Positions 25,313-34,898 of a stretch of DNA of 64,000 nucleotides are shown in pieces (the stretch's first letter is position 1; each line of letters starts with the position of its first letter). Under the pieces are notes generated by a model that was not told the DNA's origin, searched no databases, and worked only from the letters and a program-made list of their open reading frames with translations. The DNA is from Oscillospiraceae bacterium (GTDB lineage: Bacteria > Bacillota > Clostridia > Oscillospirales > Oscillospiraceae), in the NCBI GenBank assembly GCA_030625685.1, contig DAOUQJ010000001.1, positions 186,001 to 250,000 on the forward strand, written 5' to 3'. The translations under genes and the position numbers were made by a program.

Positions 25313-27259
25313 CTATACCTCAAGTACATCCACAAAAAATGCACGGGAATCCCAGGTCAATTTGACCGATAGCCCATTTCCTTCATAGTTATAGATATCG
25401 GCATTGTCTTCATACTCATAACTAATATATTCAAATCCACTATCTTCTAAAAGACGGAAATAATAATACAACAAATTTGAGAAGTGGTTCTCCTCATGCA
25501 CGTCCGTCCACAAATAGACATATACAGTCGAATTGCGATACTCCTCCGGCTCCCCGTTGAGCTCCAAGTCCATAAACCAGCCAAAGTCAGGCAGTGCACT
25601 ATACTCACTATAAAACTGTGGCACAAGCTCAGGGTTTACTCGAATGACACCCTCATCCATGTCGTACTCAATCCAAAGAATTTCCGTGTCTGTTTCAAAT
25701 CGACCACCATACACACCAGATTTTTCTGTGCGTGTAAAGCCTTGTTCTAGTAGCGCTAGATAGTAGTAATACATGGTTTCTTCATAACAATCTGCCTGTG
25801 TTTTATCTGCCACGTCATAAAAATCCCAAATATCATACTCCATTTCATAACCCAAAGTGGTCCAGTAACTGCTCATGACCTTTACTCCAGAAAAGTAGCC
25901 AAAATCAAGCACTTGATGGAATGTGCTGTAATACACATCACTGTACACAACATCAGATGTCAATGTCTTATTTTCAAGTCCTTTTGCTTTGTTGATTGGA
26001 ATCGCAAGATTCAAATCAGCAGAAGTGTCCTCAAATCCAGCTGAAGTTATCCCCACAACTGTGCCATTTTGTGCAATGAGTGCGCCCCCACTGCTGCCGT
26101 GGTCAATGGGCACAGAAATCTGCACATAAGTCATATCCTCTAGTTCTCGATTTGCATTGGAGACAATGCCTTGTGACATGGTGTTTTCCAACCCCAAAGG
26201 ACTACCAATGGCATATACCACCTTGCCCTGTTTGAGTGTATCAGAATTGCCCATATTGAGATAAGTAAAGTCCTTTCCTTTAACACGCAAGAGCGCAAGG
26301 TCATTTTCCTTATCTGCTGCAATAATTTCTACATCATCATAGATTGTTCCATCTTGTGCTTTGATTTCTAGATAAGAACTGTTTGCAACCACATGATGAT
26401 TGGTCAGCGCAATGCCATCTGCTGAGATGAAAAATCCACTGCCAGAAGCATATTCAGCGCCATTGAATCCATATGACTCAATATAGAATACAGCCGGCGC
26501 ACATTGTTGCGCAATTTCTTCTGCTGTCAAAACAACGTCACTGACTTCATCTGTATTGTTGTCTTCTTCCATCACAGACACCGTTTGACCCAAAGGCTGT
26601 GTCAATCTTTGATCTGGATTCACGATGCGTACACAAATGGCAGAAATTTCAGATCGTTTGATATTGGAATATGGATAGAATGTGCCCGCTTCATCACTGC
26701 CACTGAGCACCCCCGCACGGTAGAGTGTATAAACGGCATCTGCAAACGCATCGGTTTCTGAGACATCTGGAATAAAGCCATCTGCCACTTCACGCATTTG
26801 TGCAAGCGCCTCATTAGGCACTGCCTTTGCAAAAATCTCTGCTACTTCATAGCGAGTCGCAAGCGCATTATAATCTTCATATTCCTCTGGGATGGTGTTG
26901 TTTTCTAACGCATAGTCAACAAAAGGATCATACCAGTTTCCACCCTCAGACGCTGAAAGATTAGGCGCTGTGCCATACATGTAAATGCTGTGTAATCTCA
27001 CCGCCAGTGTAATGGTTTCTGCAATGGTGAGATTGCCATCTGGCGAAAATGCAGTGTCTGAACTGCCTTTGATGAGCCCAAATTCATAGGCATCTTTGAC
27101 ATAATTGAAATACCAATCTGCTATCTCCACATCAGTAAACTGTCCCGCATACGTATACTGTTTGGTGAAATTGGTATTCGCCTCTACTGCCAAAGCCGGC
27201 ACAGCCAAATTCAAACAGAGCAGTACCCCTAGAAGCGTACTTACAATTTTTCTCTTCAT
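25313..27259 (-). CDS. Secreted trypsin-like serine protease with SLH domains (copy 1)
   Basis: The 648-residue protein has a signal peptide (MKRKIVSTLLGVLLCLNLAV), three SLH repeats that attach it to the cell wall (about residues 36-85, 105-150 and 165-215), an S1C/HtrA-like protease domain and an unassigned C-terminal 200 residues rich in tyrosine and acidic residues. The triad is visible as histidine in GIALTNHHVV, aspartate in KENDLALLRV and serine in PIDHGSSGGALIAQNG. No PDZ domain is visible, unlike HtrA. It probably degrades or processes proteins at the cell surface. A close paralogue lies just upstream, each with its own terminator. Confidence 0.92.
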   Translation of the reverse strand: MKRKIVSTLLGVLLCLNLAVPALAVEANTNFTKQYTYAGQFTDVEIADWYFNYVKDAYEFGLIKGSSDTAFSPDGNLTIAETITLAVRLHSIYMYGTAPNLSASEGGNWYDPFVDYALENNTIPEEYEDYNALATRYEVAEIFAKAVPNEALAQMREVADGFIPDVSETDAFADAVYTLYRAGVLSGSDEAGTFYPYSNIKRSEISAICVRIVNPDQRLTQPLGQTVSVMEEDNNTDEVSDVVLTAEEIAQQCAPAVFYIESYGFNGAEYASGSGFFISADGIALTNHHVVANSSYLEIKAQDGTIYDDVEIIAADKENDLALLRVKGKDFTYLNMGNSDTLKQGKVVYAIGSPLGLENTMSQGIVSNANRELEDMTYVQISVPIDHGSSGGALIAQNGTVVGITSAGFEDTSADLNLAIPINKAKGLENKTLTSDVVYSDVYYSTFHQVLDFGYFSGVKVMSSYWTTLGYEMEYDIWDFYDVADKTQADCYEETMYYYYLALLEQGFTRTEKSGVYGGRFETDTEILWIEYDMDEGVIRVNPELVPQFYSEYSALPDFGWFMDLELNGEPEEYRNSTVYVYLWTDVHEENHFSNLLYYYFRLLEDSGFEYISYEYEDNADIYNYEGNGLSVKLTWDSRAFFVDVLEV

Positions 27260-27517
27260 AGCTTCTTACTTCCTTTCCTTTCGTGCTGTATTGCCTTTAT
27301 CCATATGGAAATACGCAAAACACACGCGTTTAAGAATTATAACATTATTTTAATTTCATGTAAATTATATATTAGGAAAATATTGTTATTATTCTAAACA
27401 GAAACTACACAGCTTCTTAACACGCAAAAACACACCATAAAAGTAATTTCATGTAAATCAAAATCTGCAAACGATGACAATGTTTGAAAATAACTCAACT
27501 CTCGCAGTTCAAAAAAC

Positions 27518-27547
27518 AAAGCTGGCACAATACAATCTGCCAGCTTT
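27518..27547 (-). terminator. Terminator after the second SLH protease gene
   Basis: AAAGCTGGCA and TGCCAGCTTT arms surround a 10-base loop and are followed on the minus strand by GTTTTTTGAAC. It lies 35 bases past the stop at 27582. Confidence 0.75.
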
Positions 27548-27581
27548 GCTTTTTTATATCAAGAAAGTTTGTTATTGCACA

Positions 27582-29606
27582 CTAAATTTCATATACAGCA
27601 ATGGTCACATATGGAGCTTCATGAACAATAAAAACCCATAACTCATCGTTTGCAAATTGATACATCTCCATACTGTCCTCACAAGAATAACCCAAATACT
27701 CATAGTCTAGTAATTCTAGGGAGTCAAAATAGCTGAAGAGAACATCCCCAAACTCTTCAAAAGAATAATGCTCACTCCAGTCATATACATACATAATGGC
27801 CTCATCCACTTCGGTAGGACCATAGAATATTTCCATTTGCGTATACCATCCAAAATCGGGAAGTAATTTCCCTACTGTGTCAAATCCTTCAAAGTATACC
27901 ACCTTACGCCCAGCATACACATCGATAATTCCTTTATCCTGCCAATTATAATCAATGAAAATGGACTCTGTCTCAGTGTCATACAAATAGAATGAGTCCC
28001 CCAAATAAGTTTCTGTAAATCCTTCTGCTTTCAACGCCACACCATATTGATACACCAACTCATAAAAACAATCAGCAGCCGTTAGGTCACACACATCGTA
28101 AAACTCACTCAAATCATATGTCTCATGATAGGAAATTGGCGTAACATCAATCGTGACAAGTGATAACCCTGAAAAATACTCAAAATCAAGTGCCTGCGAA
28201 AAACCAGGGTAATACACGCAGTCCCAAACATATAAACCCTCCGCAGATTGTTGATTTAATCCTTTGATGTCCAAAATCGGAATGGCAAAATTTAAATCGG
28301 CTGTTGATTCGTCTATCCCACTTGACGTCACTCCAATTACTTTCCCAGTTTCGTCAATCAGAGCCCCTCCACTGCTGCCATGATCAATGGGAACAGAAAT
28401 TTGTATGTATCTCATATCGCCCATGATTCTGTTGGGATTTGATATGATTCCCTCTGACAAAGTGTTGTCAAATCCCAACGGACTGCCGATGGCATAGACT
28501 TTTTCCCCTTGTTTCACTGTATCGGAATTTCCCATTTCCAAATAAGGAAATGACCCACCCTTCACGCGAAGCAGTACAAGGTCATTCTCACCGTCATAAT
28601 CAATAATTTCCACATCATCATAGACTGTGCCATCATGTGTGGTAATCTTCACGTGGATACTATTCGTGACAACATGACAATTGGTCACGGCAAGCCCATC
28701 TTCACTAATAAAAAATCCACTGCCAGAACCTCGCAAACTTCCATTGAACGAATACGTCTCAATATAAAACACAGCAGGAGAACACTTTTCGGCAATTTGC
28801 TTTGCAGTAAGCACTGTATTTTCCGCTTCTTGTGGCTGATTACCTGCCACTGTCTCTTCTGTTTTTTGTGGCTGTTCTACTACAACTGTATCTTGCACTT
28901 CCTGCGGTTCTTCTAATTGGCTTTGCGTTTTAAAAGTCAACGCTTCACTTGAGCGTTTTGTTGGGTCAGCAATGCGCACACAAATGGTTGCTATCTCTGA
29001 GCGTTTGATGCTGGAGTATGGATAAAAGCTTCCTGCATCATCACTGCCACTGAGAACGCCCGCGCGATAAAGTGCATACACGCCAGGCGCAAAGCCATCT
29101 TCCATAGACACATCTGGAATCGCATTGTCTTCCACTTCACGAATTTGAGAAATCGCACCTTGCGGAAGCGCTCTTGAAAAAATACTTGCTACTTCATGTC
29201 GCATGGCGATGACATCGTAGTTATTATATTCACTTGGGATGATGCCTTGTTCTACGGCATAATTCACATAGGACGTATACCATTGCCCTTCTGAATCACC
29301 TGTCACATCCAGTTCTTCACCAGTCATAAAAATGCTGTGCAATCGCACCGCAATTGTGATACATTGTGCAATCGTCAACTGTCCATTTGGTGCAAACTGC
29401 GTTTCTGTACTCCCCTTAATGAGGCCATATTCAAATCCTTGCTCTACATACGGTGCAAACCAATCGGTTTCCATCACATCAGAAAACTGCCCCTCATAAC
29501 TCACTCTTTCTGAAAAATTGGAATATGACTCCGCCCCCATAACAGGTATCGCGAGTTGCAAACTAAGAAATAGCGCCAAAAGCGTGCTTACAATTTTTCT
29601 CTTCAT
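27582..29606 (-). CDS. Secreted trypsin-like serine protease with SLH domains (copy 2)
   Basis: The 674-residue protein has the same plan as the protein at 25313: signal peptide (MKRKIVSTLLALFLSLQLAI), three SLH repeats, protease domain and a C-terminal tail. The triad is in AVTNCHVV, GENDLVLLRV and PIDHGSSGGALI; note cysteine before the histidine in place of the histidine seen in copy 1. It differs by an extra Gln/Glu/Pro-rich linker (about residues 222-265, with EEPQEVQDTVV and KTEETVAGNQPQEAEN) and by a diverged C-terminus. The two genes arose by tandem duplication and have since diverged, possibly in substrate. Confidence 0.92.
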   Translation of the reverse strand: MKRKIVSTLLALFLSLQLAIPVMGAESYSNFSERVSYEGQFSDVMETDWFAPYVEQGFEYGLIKGSTETQFAPNGQLTIAQCITIAVRLHSIFMTGEELDVTGDSEGQWYTSYVNYAVEQGIIPSEYNNYDVIAMRHEVASIFSRALPQGAISQIREVEDNAIPDVSMEDGFAPGVYALYRAGVLSGSDDAGSFYPYSSIKRSEIATICVRIADPTKRSSEALTFKTQSQLEEPQEVQDTVVVEQPQKTEETVAGNQPQEAENTVLTAKQIAEKCSPAVFYIETYSFNGSLRGSGSGFFISEDGLAVTNCHVVTNSIHVKITTHDGTVYDDVEIIDYDGENDLVLLRVKGGSFPYLEMGNSDTVKQGEKVYAIGSPLGFDNTLSEGIISNPNRIMGDMRYIQISVPIDHGSSGGALIDETGKVIGVTSSGIDESTADLNFAIPILDIKGLNQQSAEGLYVWDCVYYPGFSQALDFEYFSGLSLVTIDVTPISYHETYDLSEFYDVCDLTAADCFYELVYQYGVALKAEGFTETYLGDSFYLYDTETESIFIDYNWQDKGIIDVYAGRKVVYFEGFDTVGKLLPDFGWYTQMEIFYGPTEVDEAIMYVYDWSEHYSFEEFGDVLFSYFDSLELLDYEYLGYSCEDSMEMYQFANDELWVFIVHEAPYVTIAVYEI

Positions 29607-29821
29607 ATCACAGGCGTCCTTTCCGCTCTATACTTTCTAATCTTCTCTTTCCACATTGCACGGTATATTATAACATCATTACATAATATAAAAAATATAT
29701 TTATGGAAAATATTGCAATATTCTTATTGTGTATTTAATCTCTCCTTTCTTCCAAAACACGAAACAAAACCTGACGCAGTGTTTTTGCATCAGGTTTTAT
29801 TTTCACTTAAGAAAGTCATCA

Positions 29822-30043
29822 CTATTTATGATAATACACTATGTGACTAAATGATATAGTATGCGCATTGTTGTTGGTATAAGCGTGTTCTTTATCCGCT
29901 ATGTATCGCATGGCATCGCCTTTGGTTAGAAGAATCTTCTCTCCTCCCACAACCACTTCTATCGTGTCATTGGCGATAATATATTCCTCAACATTGTCCC
30001 TATGCGGCAGGTGGCGTACCGCCAATTGCACATCAAACTTCAC
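29822..30043 (-). pseudogene. C-terminal stump of an XRE/cupin-type regulator
   Basis: The 73-residue frame matches only the end of a cupin sensor domain: HLPHRDNVEEYIIANDTIEV, then GEKILLTKGDAMRYIADKEH and AYTNNNAH. This is the pattern of HTH-cupin regulators. The helix-turn-helix half and first cupin strands are missing. The frame begins at a GTG with no good ribosome binding site, six bases from the YbaK stump at 30049. It is a truncated gene. Confidence 0.6.
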
Positions 30044-30048
30044 TACAA

Positions 30049-30180
30049 CCCCTCATTGATGAAGATTTGATGACACTTGACGAAATTTGGGCAGCGGCAG
30101 GTACACCAAACTCCGTCTTCAAACTCACCCCAAGCATATTACAAACCATCACCAATGGCGAAATTCTTTGCATCAAATAA
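30049..30180 (+). pseudogene. C-terminal stump of a YbaK-type aminoacyl-tRNA deacylase
   Basis: The plus-strand frame reads PLIDEDLMTLDEIWAAAGTP and then NSVFKLTPSILQTITNGE to a TAA. This is the characteristic end of the YbaK/EbsC editing domain family. The N-terminal two thirds are missing, since the frame meets the opposite-strand cupin stump. A terminator follows, so the 3' end of the original gene is intact. Confidence 0.65.
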
Positions 30181-30185
30181 CAATA

Positions 30186-30227
30186 AACTTCTTCCATCAC
30201 GTAAGCATGCTACGAATGGAAGAAGTT
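30186..30227 (+). terminator. Terminator of the lost YbaK-type gene
   Basis: AACTTCTTCCAT and ATGGAAGAAGTT arms are followed by CTTTTTTT. It lies six bases past the stump's stop codon. Confidence 0.8.
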
Positions 30228-30313
30228 CTTTTTTTATGTATGAATGATTGACTATTTGCAAAAATGAACGCAACAAAAGATATGGCTTACCCTATTGCAG
30301 TTCCCGCTTCCAA

Positions 30314-30883
30314 CTAAATATTCAATTTCTCAACCAAAGTCTTCATGCCTTTTAGGGTTTCTTCCTGCAGATAGCTCATTTCCCACCCAAGATTTTCAGC
30401 ACCTTGTGTGATGACTTCTCTGGAACAGCCAGCCGCAAACGATTTGTCCTTAAACTTCTTTTTGACTGACTTCACTTCCATGTCAGCAACACTCTTAGAA
30501 GGTCTCATGATGGCTGCCGCCCCAATGATACCTGTGAGTTCATCGACCGCAAATAAAATCTTTTCCATCATGTGTTCTGGCTTCACATCCGTTCCAGTCA
30601 TGCCATAGCCATGGCTCACAGTGGAGCGAATGATATCTTCAGACAAGTCAAGCTCTCTCATGATCTCCACTTGCTTCACACAGTGTTCTTTTGGATACAT
30701 GCCAAAATCCAAGTCATGCAATAAGCCAACCACTTCCCAAAAGTCCACATTTTCAGGGTCATGTTGCTCCGCAAAATAGCGCATCACGCCCCCAACCACT
30801 TGTCCGTGCTGAATGAGAAAAGCATCCTTGTTGTATCGTTTTAAAATTTCTAGTGCCTCGTCATAATTTGGTACATAAGACAT
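30314..30883 (-). CDS. HD-domain phosphohydrolase-like protein
   Basis: The 189-residue protein is an HD/HDIG domain. Visible metal-site residues are the H of the early QHGQVVGGVMRYFA helix, the HD pair in VVGLLHDLDFGMYPKEHC (about residues 55-72), a histidine in VSHGYGMTG and the aspartate in ILFAVDELTGIIGA. Such proteins hydrolyse nucleotides or phosphate esters; the substrate is not predictable. The ATG at 30883 is chosen because AGGAG is eight bases upstream, although an ATG six bases earlier is possible. It is monocistronic. Confidence 0.85.
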   Translation of the reverse strand: MSYVPNYDEALEILKRYNKDAFLIQHGQVVGGVMRYFAEQHDPENVDFWEVVGLLHDLDFGMYPKEHCVKQVEIMRELDLSEDIIRSTVSHGYGMTGTDVKPEHMMEKILFAVDELTGIIGAAAIMRPSKSVADMEVKSVKKKFKDKSFAAGCSREVITQGAENLGWEMSYLQEETLKGMKTLVEKLNI

Positions 30884-30996
30884 TTTCATTTCTCCTATCC
30901 GTAACATTTTTCACACTCTGAAGAGTATCCTCTTCAAAAATGTTCTTAAAACAAATCATTTCTTTGTTCAAAAAAACACTTATGTATGATACAATT

Positions 30997-31034
30997 CGGC
31001 GCAAACAATCCCAAACTTTCGATTGCTTGCGCCG
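30997..31034 (-). terminator. Hairpin after thrS
   Basis: CGGCGCAA-A-CAATC and GATTG-C-TTGCGCCG form a strong hairpin 15 bases past the thrS stop. The following T-run on the minus strand is short (AATTGTAT), so the terminator call is moderate. Confidence 0.6.
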
Positions 31035-31048
31035 TTACTGTTAAACTA

Positions 31049-32794
31049 TTATTTCTTTTCTTCTACTTCTGCAAGCAGTTTTGCTTCCAATTCATCATAA
31101 GACATGACACCAAGATCACCTTCCGCGCGAGAGCGCACAGCAATGGTGCCGTCTTCTGCTTCTTTATCCCCAAGCACAAGCATATATGGCATTTTGCTCA
31201 TTTGTGCTTCACGGATTTTGTAACCGATTTTTTCGCTTCTGTGGTCAACTTCCACACGCATACCTTTGGCAGCCAGTTTTTCTGCCAAAGCATCAGCATA
31301 GTCAGCAGTACGATCGGTAATTGGCAAAATTTTCGCCTGTACTGGTGCCATCCACAGTGGAAATACCCCTGCATAGTGTTCGGTTAGAATGCCGATAAAG
31401 CGTTCAATCGAACCAAATGCCACACGGTGAATCATGACAGGGCGATGTTTTTCGCCGTCAGAACCGATGTATTCTAGCTCAAAACGCTCTGGCAATTGCA
31501 TGTCGAGTTGAATCGTGCCACACTGCCATGTTCTGTCGAGAGAATCTTTGAGGTGGAAGTCAATTTTAGGGCCATAGAATGCGCCGTCGCCTTCATTGAC
31601 GATATACTCTTTGCCCAATTCATCAAGCGCAGAGCGCAGTCCATTGGTTGCCACTTCCCACTGTTCATCGCTACCGATGTGGTCTTCTGGCATGGTGGAC
31701 AGTTCCACATGATATTCAAAACCAAATAGGCTATACATTTCATCAATGATGCGTGCCACTGCTTTGATTTCATCTTTGATTTGATCTGGTGTCATAAAAA
31801 TATGTGCGTCATCTTGTGTGAAACAGCGCACACGCATAAGTCCATGCAATGCGCCAGAGAGTTCATGACGATGCACCAAACCAAGTTCACCCATACGCAA
31901 AGGCAAATCACGATAGGAATGTGGTTTGGATTTATAGACAAGCATGCCACCAGGGCAGTTCATTGGCTTGAGCGCAAACGCGGTATCATCCACTTCTGTT
32001 GTATACATGTTGTCTTTGTAGTGCTCCCAGTGACCAGAGCGGTGCCACAAATCTTGGTTGAGCATGATAGGAGTGGATATTTCCACATATCCTGCTTTTT
32101 CATGTACTTCACGCCAGTATTCAATGAGTTTGTTTTTAAGTAGCATCCCTTTTGGAAGGAAGAATGGAAAACCAGGGCCTTCATCCATGAACATGAACAA
32201 GTCAAGTTCTTTGCCCAGTTTTCTGTGGTCTCTCTTTTTCGCTTCCTCAATGCGTGCCAAATACGCATCAAGCTCATCTTTTTTCGGGAAACAAGTGCCA
32301 TAGACACGTTGTAGCATTTTGCGGTCAGAGTCTCCACGCCAATATGCCCCTGTCGCTGAGGTCAGTTTCATGGCATTGGCTTTGATGCGCCCAGTGGAGT
32401 CCATATGTGGTCCTGCACATAGGTCCACAAAGTCACCTTGCTGATAAAACGAAATAATCGCATCTTCTGGAAGGTCTTGGATGAGCTCCACTTTATATGG
32501 CTCATCTTTGTCTTCCATGTATTTGATGGCTTCTTGTCTTGGCAGTTCAAAACGCTCTAATTTGAGTTTTTCTTTTGAAATGGCTTTCATTTCTTTTTCT
32601 AGTTTTTCCAAGACTTCTGCAGTGATTGGGGTGTCCAAATCAAAATCGTAATAAAAGCCATTGTCAATGGCTGGACCAATCGCAAGTTTTGCTTCTGGAT
32701 AAAGGCGCTTCATCGCTTGCGCCAATATGTGCGATGTGGTATGTCGATATTTCTCTTTAAATTCTTCATTTTCAAATGTAAATTCGTTACTCAT
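31049..32794 (-). CDS. thrS: Threonyl-tRNA synthetase lacking the TGS domain
   Basis: ThrS charges tRNA-Thr. The protein (581 residues) starts directly in the second additional (editing) domain with RHTTSHILAQAM, in which the HxxxH metal motif is intact and CAGPHMDSTG is present. The class II core follows, with PMNCPGG zinc ligand cysteine, RHELSGALHGLMRVR (motif 2) and HRVAFGSIERFIGILTEHY (motif 3), and the anticodon domain. The usual N-terminal TGS domain (about 60 residues) is absent, and the ATG at 32794 has AAGGAG eight bases upstream, so this is the true start. It is controlled by the T-box upstream. Confidence 0.95.
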   Translation of the reverse strand: MSNEFTFENEEFKEKYRHTTSHILAQAMKRLYPEAKLAIGPAIDNGFYYDFDLDTPITAEVLEKLEKEMKAISKEKLKLERFELPRQEAIKYMEDKDEPYKVELIQDLPEDAIISFYQQGDFVDLCAGPHMDSTGRIKANAMKLTSATGAYWRGDSDRKMLQRVYGTCFPKKDELDAYLARIEEAKKRDHRKLGKELDLFMFMDEGPGFPFFLPKGMLLKNKLIEYWREVHEKAGYVEISTPIMLNQDLWHRSGHWEHYKDNMYTTEVDDTAFALKPMNCPGGMLVYKSKPHSYRDLPLRMGELGLVHRHELSGALHGLMRVRCFTQDDAHIFMTPDQIKDEIKAVARIIDEMYSLFGFEYHVELSTMPEDHIGSDEQWEVATNGLRSALDELGKEYIVNEGDGAFYGPKIDFHLKDSLDRTWQCGTIQLDMQLPERFELEYIGSDGEKHRPVMIHRVAFGSIERFIGILTEHYAGVFPLWMAPVQAKILPITDRTADYADALAEKLAAKGMRVEVDHRSEKIGYKIREAQMSKMPYMLVLGDKEAEDGTIAVRSRAEGDLGVMSYDELEAKLLAEVEEKK

Positions 32795-32814
32795 GTTCAA
32801 TCTCCTTTGTGGCA

Positions 32815-33072
32815 AAAGAAAAAACCCCGCCACCTGAATTTCTCATTCAGGGGTGAGGTCAACGTAAGACACCACGGTTCCACCCTGTTTGCGATTTAAA
32901 ATCGCCACTTCACATACGCTATAACGGGCGTTTCCCGACCTTCTCTACGCAACTCTTTCAAGAAGATGGCTCAAAAGTGGTTATGCCGCTGCATTGCTGT
33001 GGGGCATTTCCAGCCAAGATGCCCTTCTCTGTCCAGTTGCTGTGCGGTTTCGTCTTCGTCAGCACCATATTA
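32815..33072 (-). ncRNA. T-box riboswitch (tRNA-Thr type) with terminator
   Basis: On the minus strand the leader has the T-box sequence AGGGTGGAACCGTGG (32872-32886) and then a terminator with CCTGAAT/ATTCAGG and outer CACCCC/GGGG pairing, ending TTTTTTC. Uncharged tRNA should pair with the antiterminator through UGGN. The stem I region starts near 33070 and contains GAAACCGC, in which ACC would fit a threonine specifier codon; this specifier position is inferred. It controls thrS. Confidence 0.92.
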
Positions 33073-33078
33073 ATCCAC

Positions 33079-33107
33079 ACTATAACACCCTTTCTAACGC
33101 TTGTCAA
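33079..33107 (-). promoter_or_regulatory. Sigma-A promoter of thrS
   Basis: On the minus strand TTGACA, a 17-base spacer and TATAGT precede the T-box leader. It is almost consensus. Confidence 0.85.
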
Positions 33108-33193
33108 GCAGTCTGGTTACTATCTCTTTTCCTTTACACACTTACACAAAAAGAATATAATGTAGGAATGCAATTTTAGAAAGAAGGCAAGCT

Positions 33194-34132
33194 ATGCTTC
33201 AAAACTTTTTGGTCTCCGTGCAGGCCGTTGTTCCTATGTTTATCATGCTCCTCATTGGCATGTTTGTGCGGTATAAAAACTGGGTCACACAAGACGATGT
33301 ATTCCGCTTCAATCGACTGGTGTTTAACACACTCTTTCCCATCTGCGTCTTTCACAGTATGTATCGCACCACACTCTCGCAAGCGGCACATGTTCCACTC
33401 ATTTCCCTCTGTGTCATTGCCACACTCATTACCTTTTTCATTGCACTTTATCTCTTTCCCAAACTTGAAAAAGACAGAGCGCGCTGCGCTAGTATGATTC
33501 AAGCAAGCTACCGTAGCAACTATATTTTAATGGGATTGCCCCTTGTGCTCAATCTCTATCCCAACGCTGACCTTGGCTCTTCTGCCATCATCATCGCACT
33601 ACTCGTACCACTCTTTAACATCTTGGCCATTGCCACTTTTGAAGCCTATGCAGGCAGAGAGACCAATCTCATGGCACTCCTCAAAAGTATCATGCTCAAT
33701 CCTCTCGTTCTCGGTTGCATCGCTGGGATACTTTTCATCCCCGTGCCTGTGCATCCCATTTTTGCACACACCATTGCCGAATTGTCTGCCAGTGCCACAC
33801 CCATTGCCCTCATTTTGCTCGGCGCGTCGTTCACTTTGAAAAGTGCGCCTCCACTCAAAGGTAATGTACTGCTTTGTACTGTCGGCAGACTTCTCATATT
33901 CCCTGGCATCTTTTTGCCTATTGGAATTTTTCTTGGGTTTCGTGATGTCACCTTGGCCATTCTCATTTCTGTCTTAGCCTCTCCTTGCGCCATTTCTTCC
34001 TTTGCCATGGCGCAACAGCTCGGTGGAGATGCCGACATGGCAGGCGCCTGTGTCATTTATACCTCCATCCTCTCTTGCTTTACCATGTTTTTGTGGATTT
34101 TCATGTTCAGGCAAATGGGTTTTCTCACTTAG
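33194..34132 (+). CDS. AEC-family (auxin efflux carrier-like) transporter
   Basis: The 312-residue protein has about ten hydrophobic segments in the AEC arrangement, with FIMLLIGMFVRYKNWVTQDD near the N-terminus, RSNYILMGLPLVLNLYPNAD in the middle and ISVLASPCAISSFAMAQQLG near the end. The family moves organic anions such as malate or malonate, or other small molecules; the substrate here is unknown. GAAGGC lies before the ATG. It is monocistronic, divergent from thrS. Confidence 0.88.
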   Translation: MLQNFLVSVQAVVPMFIMLLIGMFVRYKNWVTQDDVFRFNRLVFNTLFPICVFHSMYRTTLSQAAHVPLISLCVIATLITFFIALYLFPKLEKDRARCASMIQASYRSNYILMGLPLVLNLYPNADLGSSAIIIALLVPLFNILAIATFEAYAGRETNLMALLKSIMLNPLVLGCIAGILFIPVPVHPIFAHTIAELSASATPIALILLGASFTLKSAPPLKGNVLLCTVGRLLIFPGIFLPIGIFLGFRDVTLAILISVLASPCAISSFAMAQQLGGDADMAGACVIYTSILSCFTMFLWIFMFRQMGFLT

Positions 34133-34296
34133 CATTCCGATTTCATCTATTTACAAACTACAATATAGGGCAAGAATTTTAGTGCAAGATTATTTTCCAT
34201 GTTTGAACTCATTCCACTTTCAAACCTCTCACTTCTAAAACTTTGAAAAACGTGATACATAACCCATATTGTCTCTCGCATTTCTACGCAAAACAA

Positions 34297-34326
34297 TTGA
34301 CATATCTCTCCATATAATATTATAAT
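34297..34326 (+). promoter_or_regulatory. Promoter of the MarR gene
   Basis: TTGACA (34297-34302), an 18-base spacer and TATAAT (34321-34326) precede the gene by about 55 bases. Confidence 0.7.
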
Positions 34327-34382
34327 TATTCAATATAAGCATGAACTAACTTATAAATTAATATATTGAGAGCAGGGATTAA

Positions 34383-34811
34383 ATGACAGAGATCAGAGCA
34401 ATGTTGACCGATATGTACACAAGCTTCATGGCAGATTTAAAATCAATTGATTCCCTGCCTGATTTTTCAGAATTGGATGTAACGCCAAACGAATTCAAAT
34501 ATCTGAGCATGATTTATGAAAAAGATTCCCCAACTTCTACAGAATTTGCAAAGCTCATGAACATCACAAAGCCAGCTGCAACACAGGTTGTCAAAAAACT
34601 CATAGACAAAGGTCTGCTTGAGAAAAGACACTCGATGGATGACAAACGGGTATACACCTTGCATTTGACAGATCTTGTCCTCTCCTATTTTGTGCAGTAT
34701 GACAAAGTGGAAAACGACTTGCTCACCATGTGGTTAGAATTGCTCTCCCCTGAGGAAAAAGACGCCCTGCATCAAAGCATTTCCAAGTTATACAATGCCC
34801 ATTGTCAATAA
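34383..34811 (+). CDS. MarR-family regulator
   Basis: The 142-residue protein has the winged-helix pattern of MarR: TPNEFKYLSMIYEKDSPTST, the recognition-helix segment FAKLMNITKPAATQVVKKLI and the wing LLEKRHSMDDKRVYTLHLTD (about residues 77-96). The ligand and targets are unknown. It precedes a VanZ-family gene by 87 bases on the same strand, so the latter may be under its control. Confidence 0.9.
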   Translation: MTEIRAMLTDMYTSFMADLKSIDSLPDFSELDVTPNEFKYLSMIYEKDSPTSTEFAKLMNITKPAATQVVKKLIDKGLLEKRHSMDDKRVYTLHLTDLVLSYFVQYDKVENDLLTMWLELLSPEEKDALHQSISKLYNAHCQ

Positions 34812-34898
34812 TGCTGCTCCAACCGTTGCAACTCCTTTGATAACAAGAGTGCGTTGCACTTTCACACAGCAAAAAAGCTTCTCAATTAGGAGTGCACC

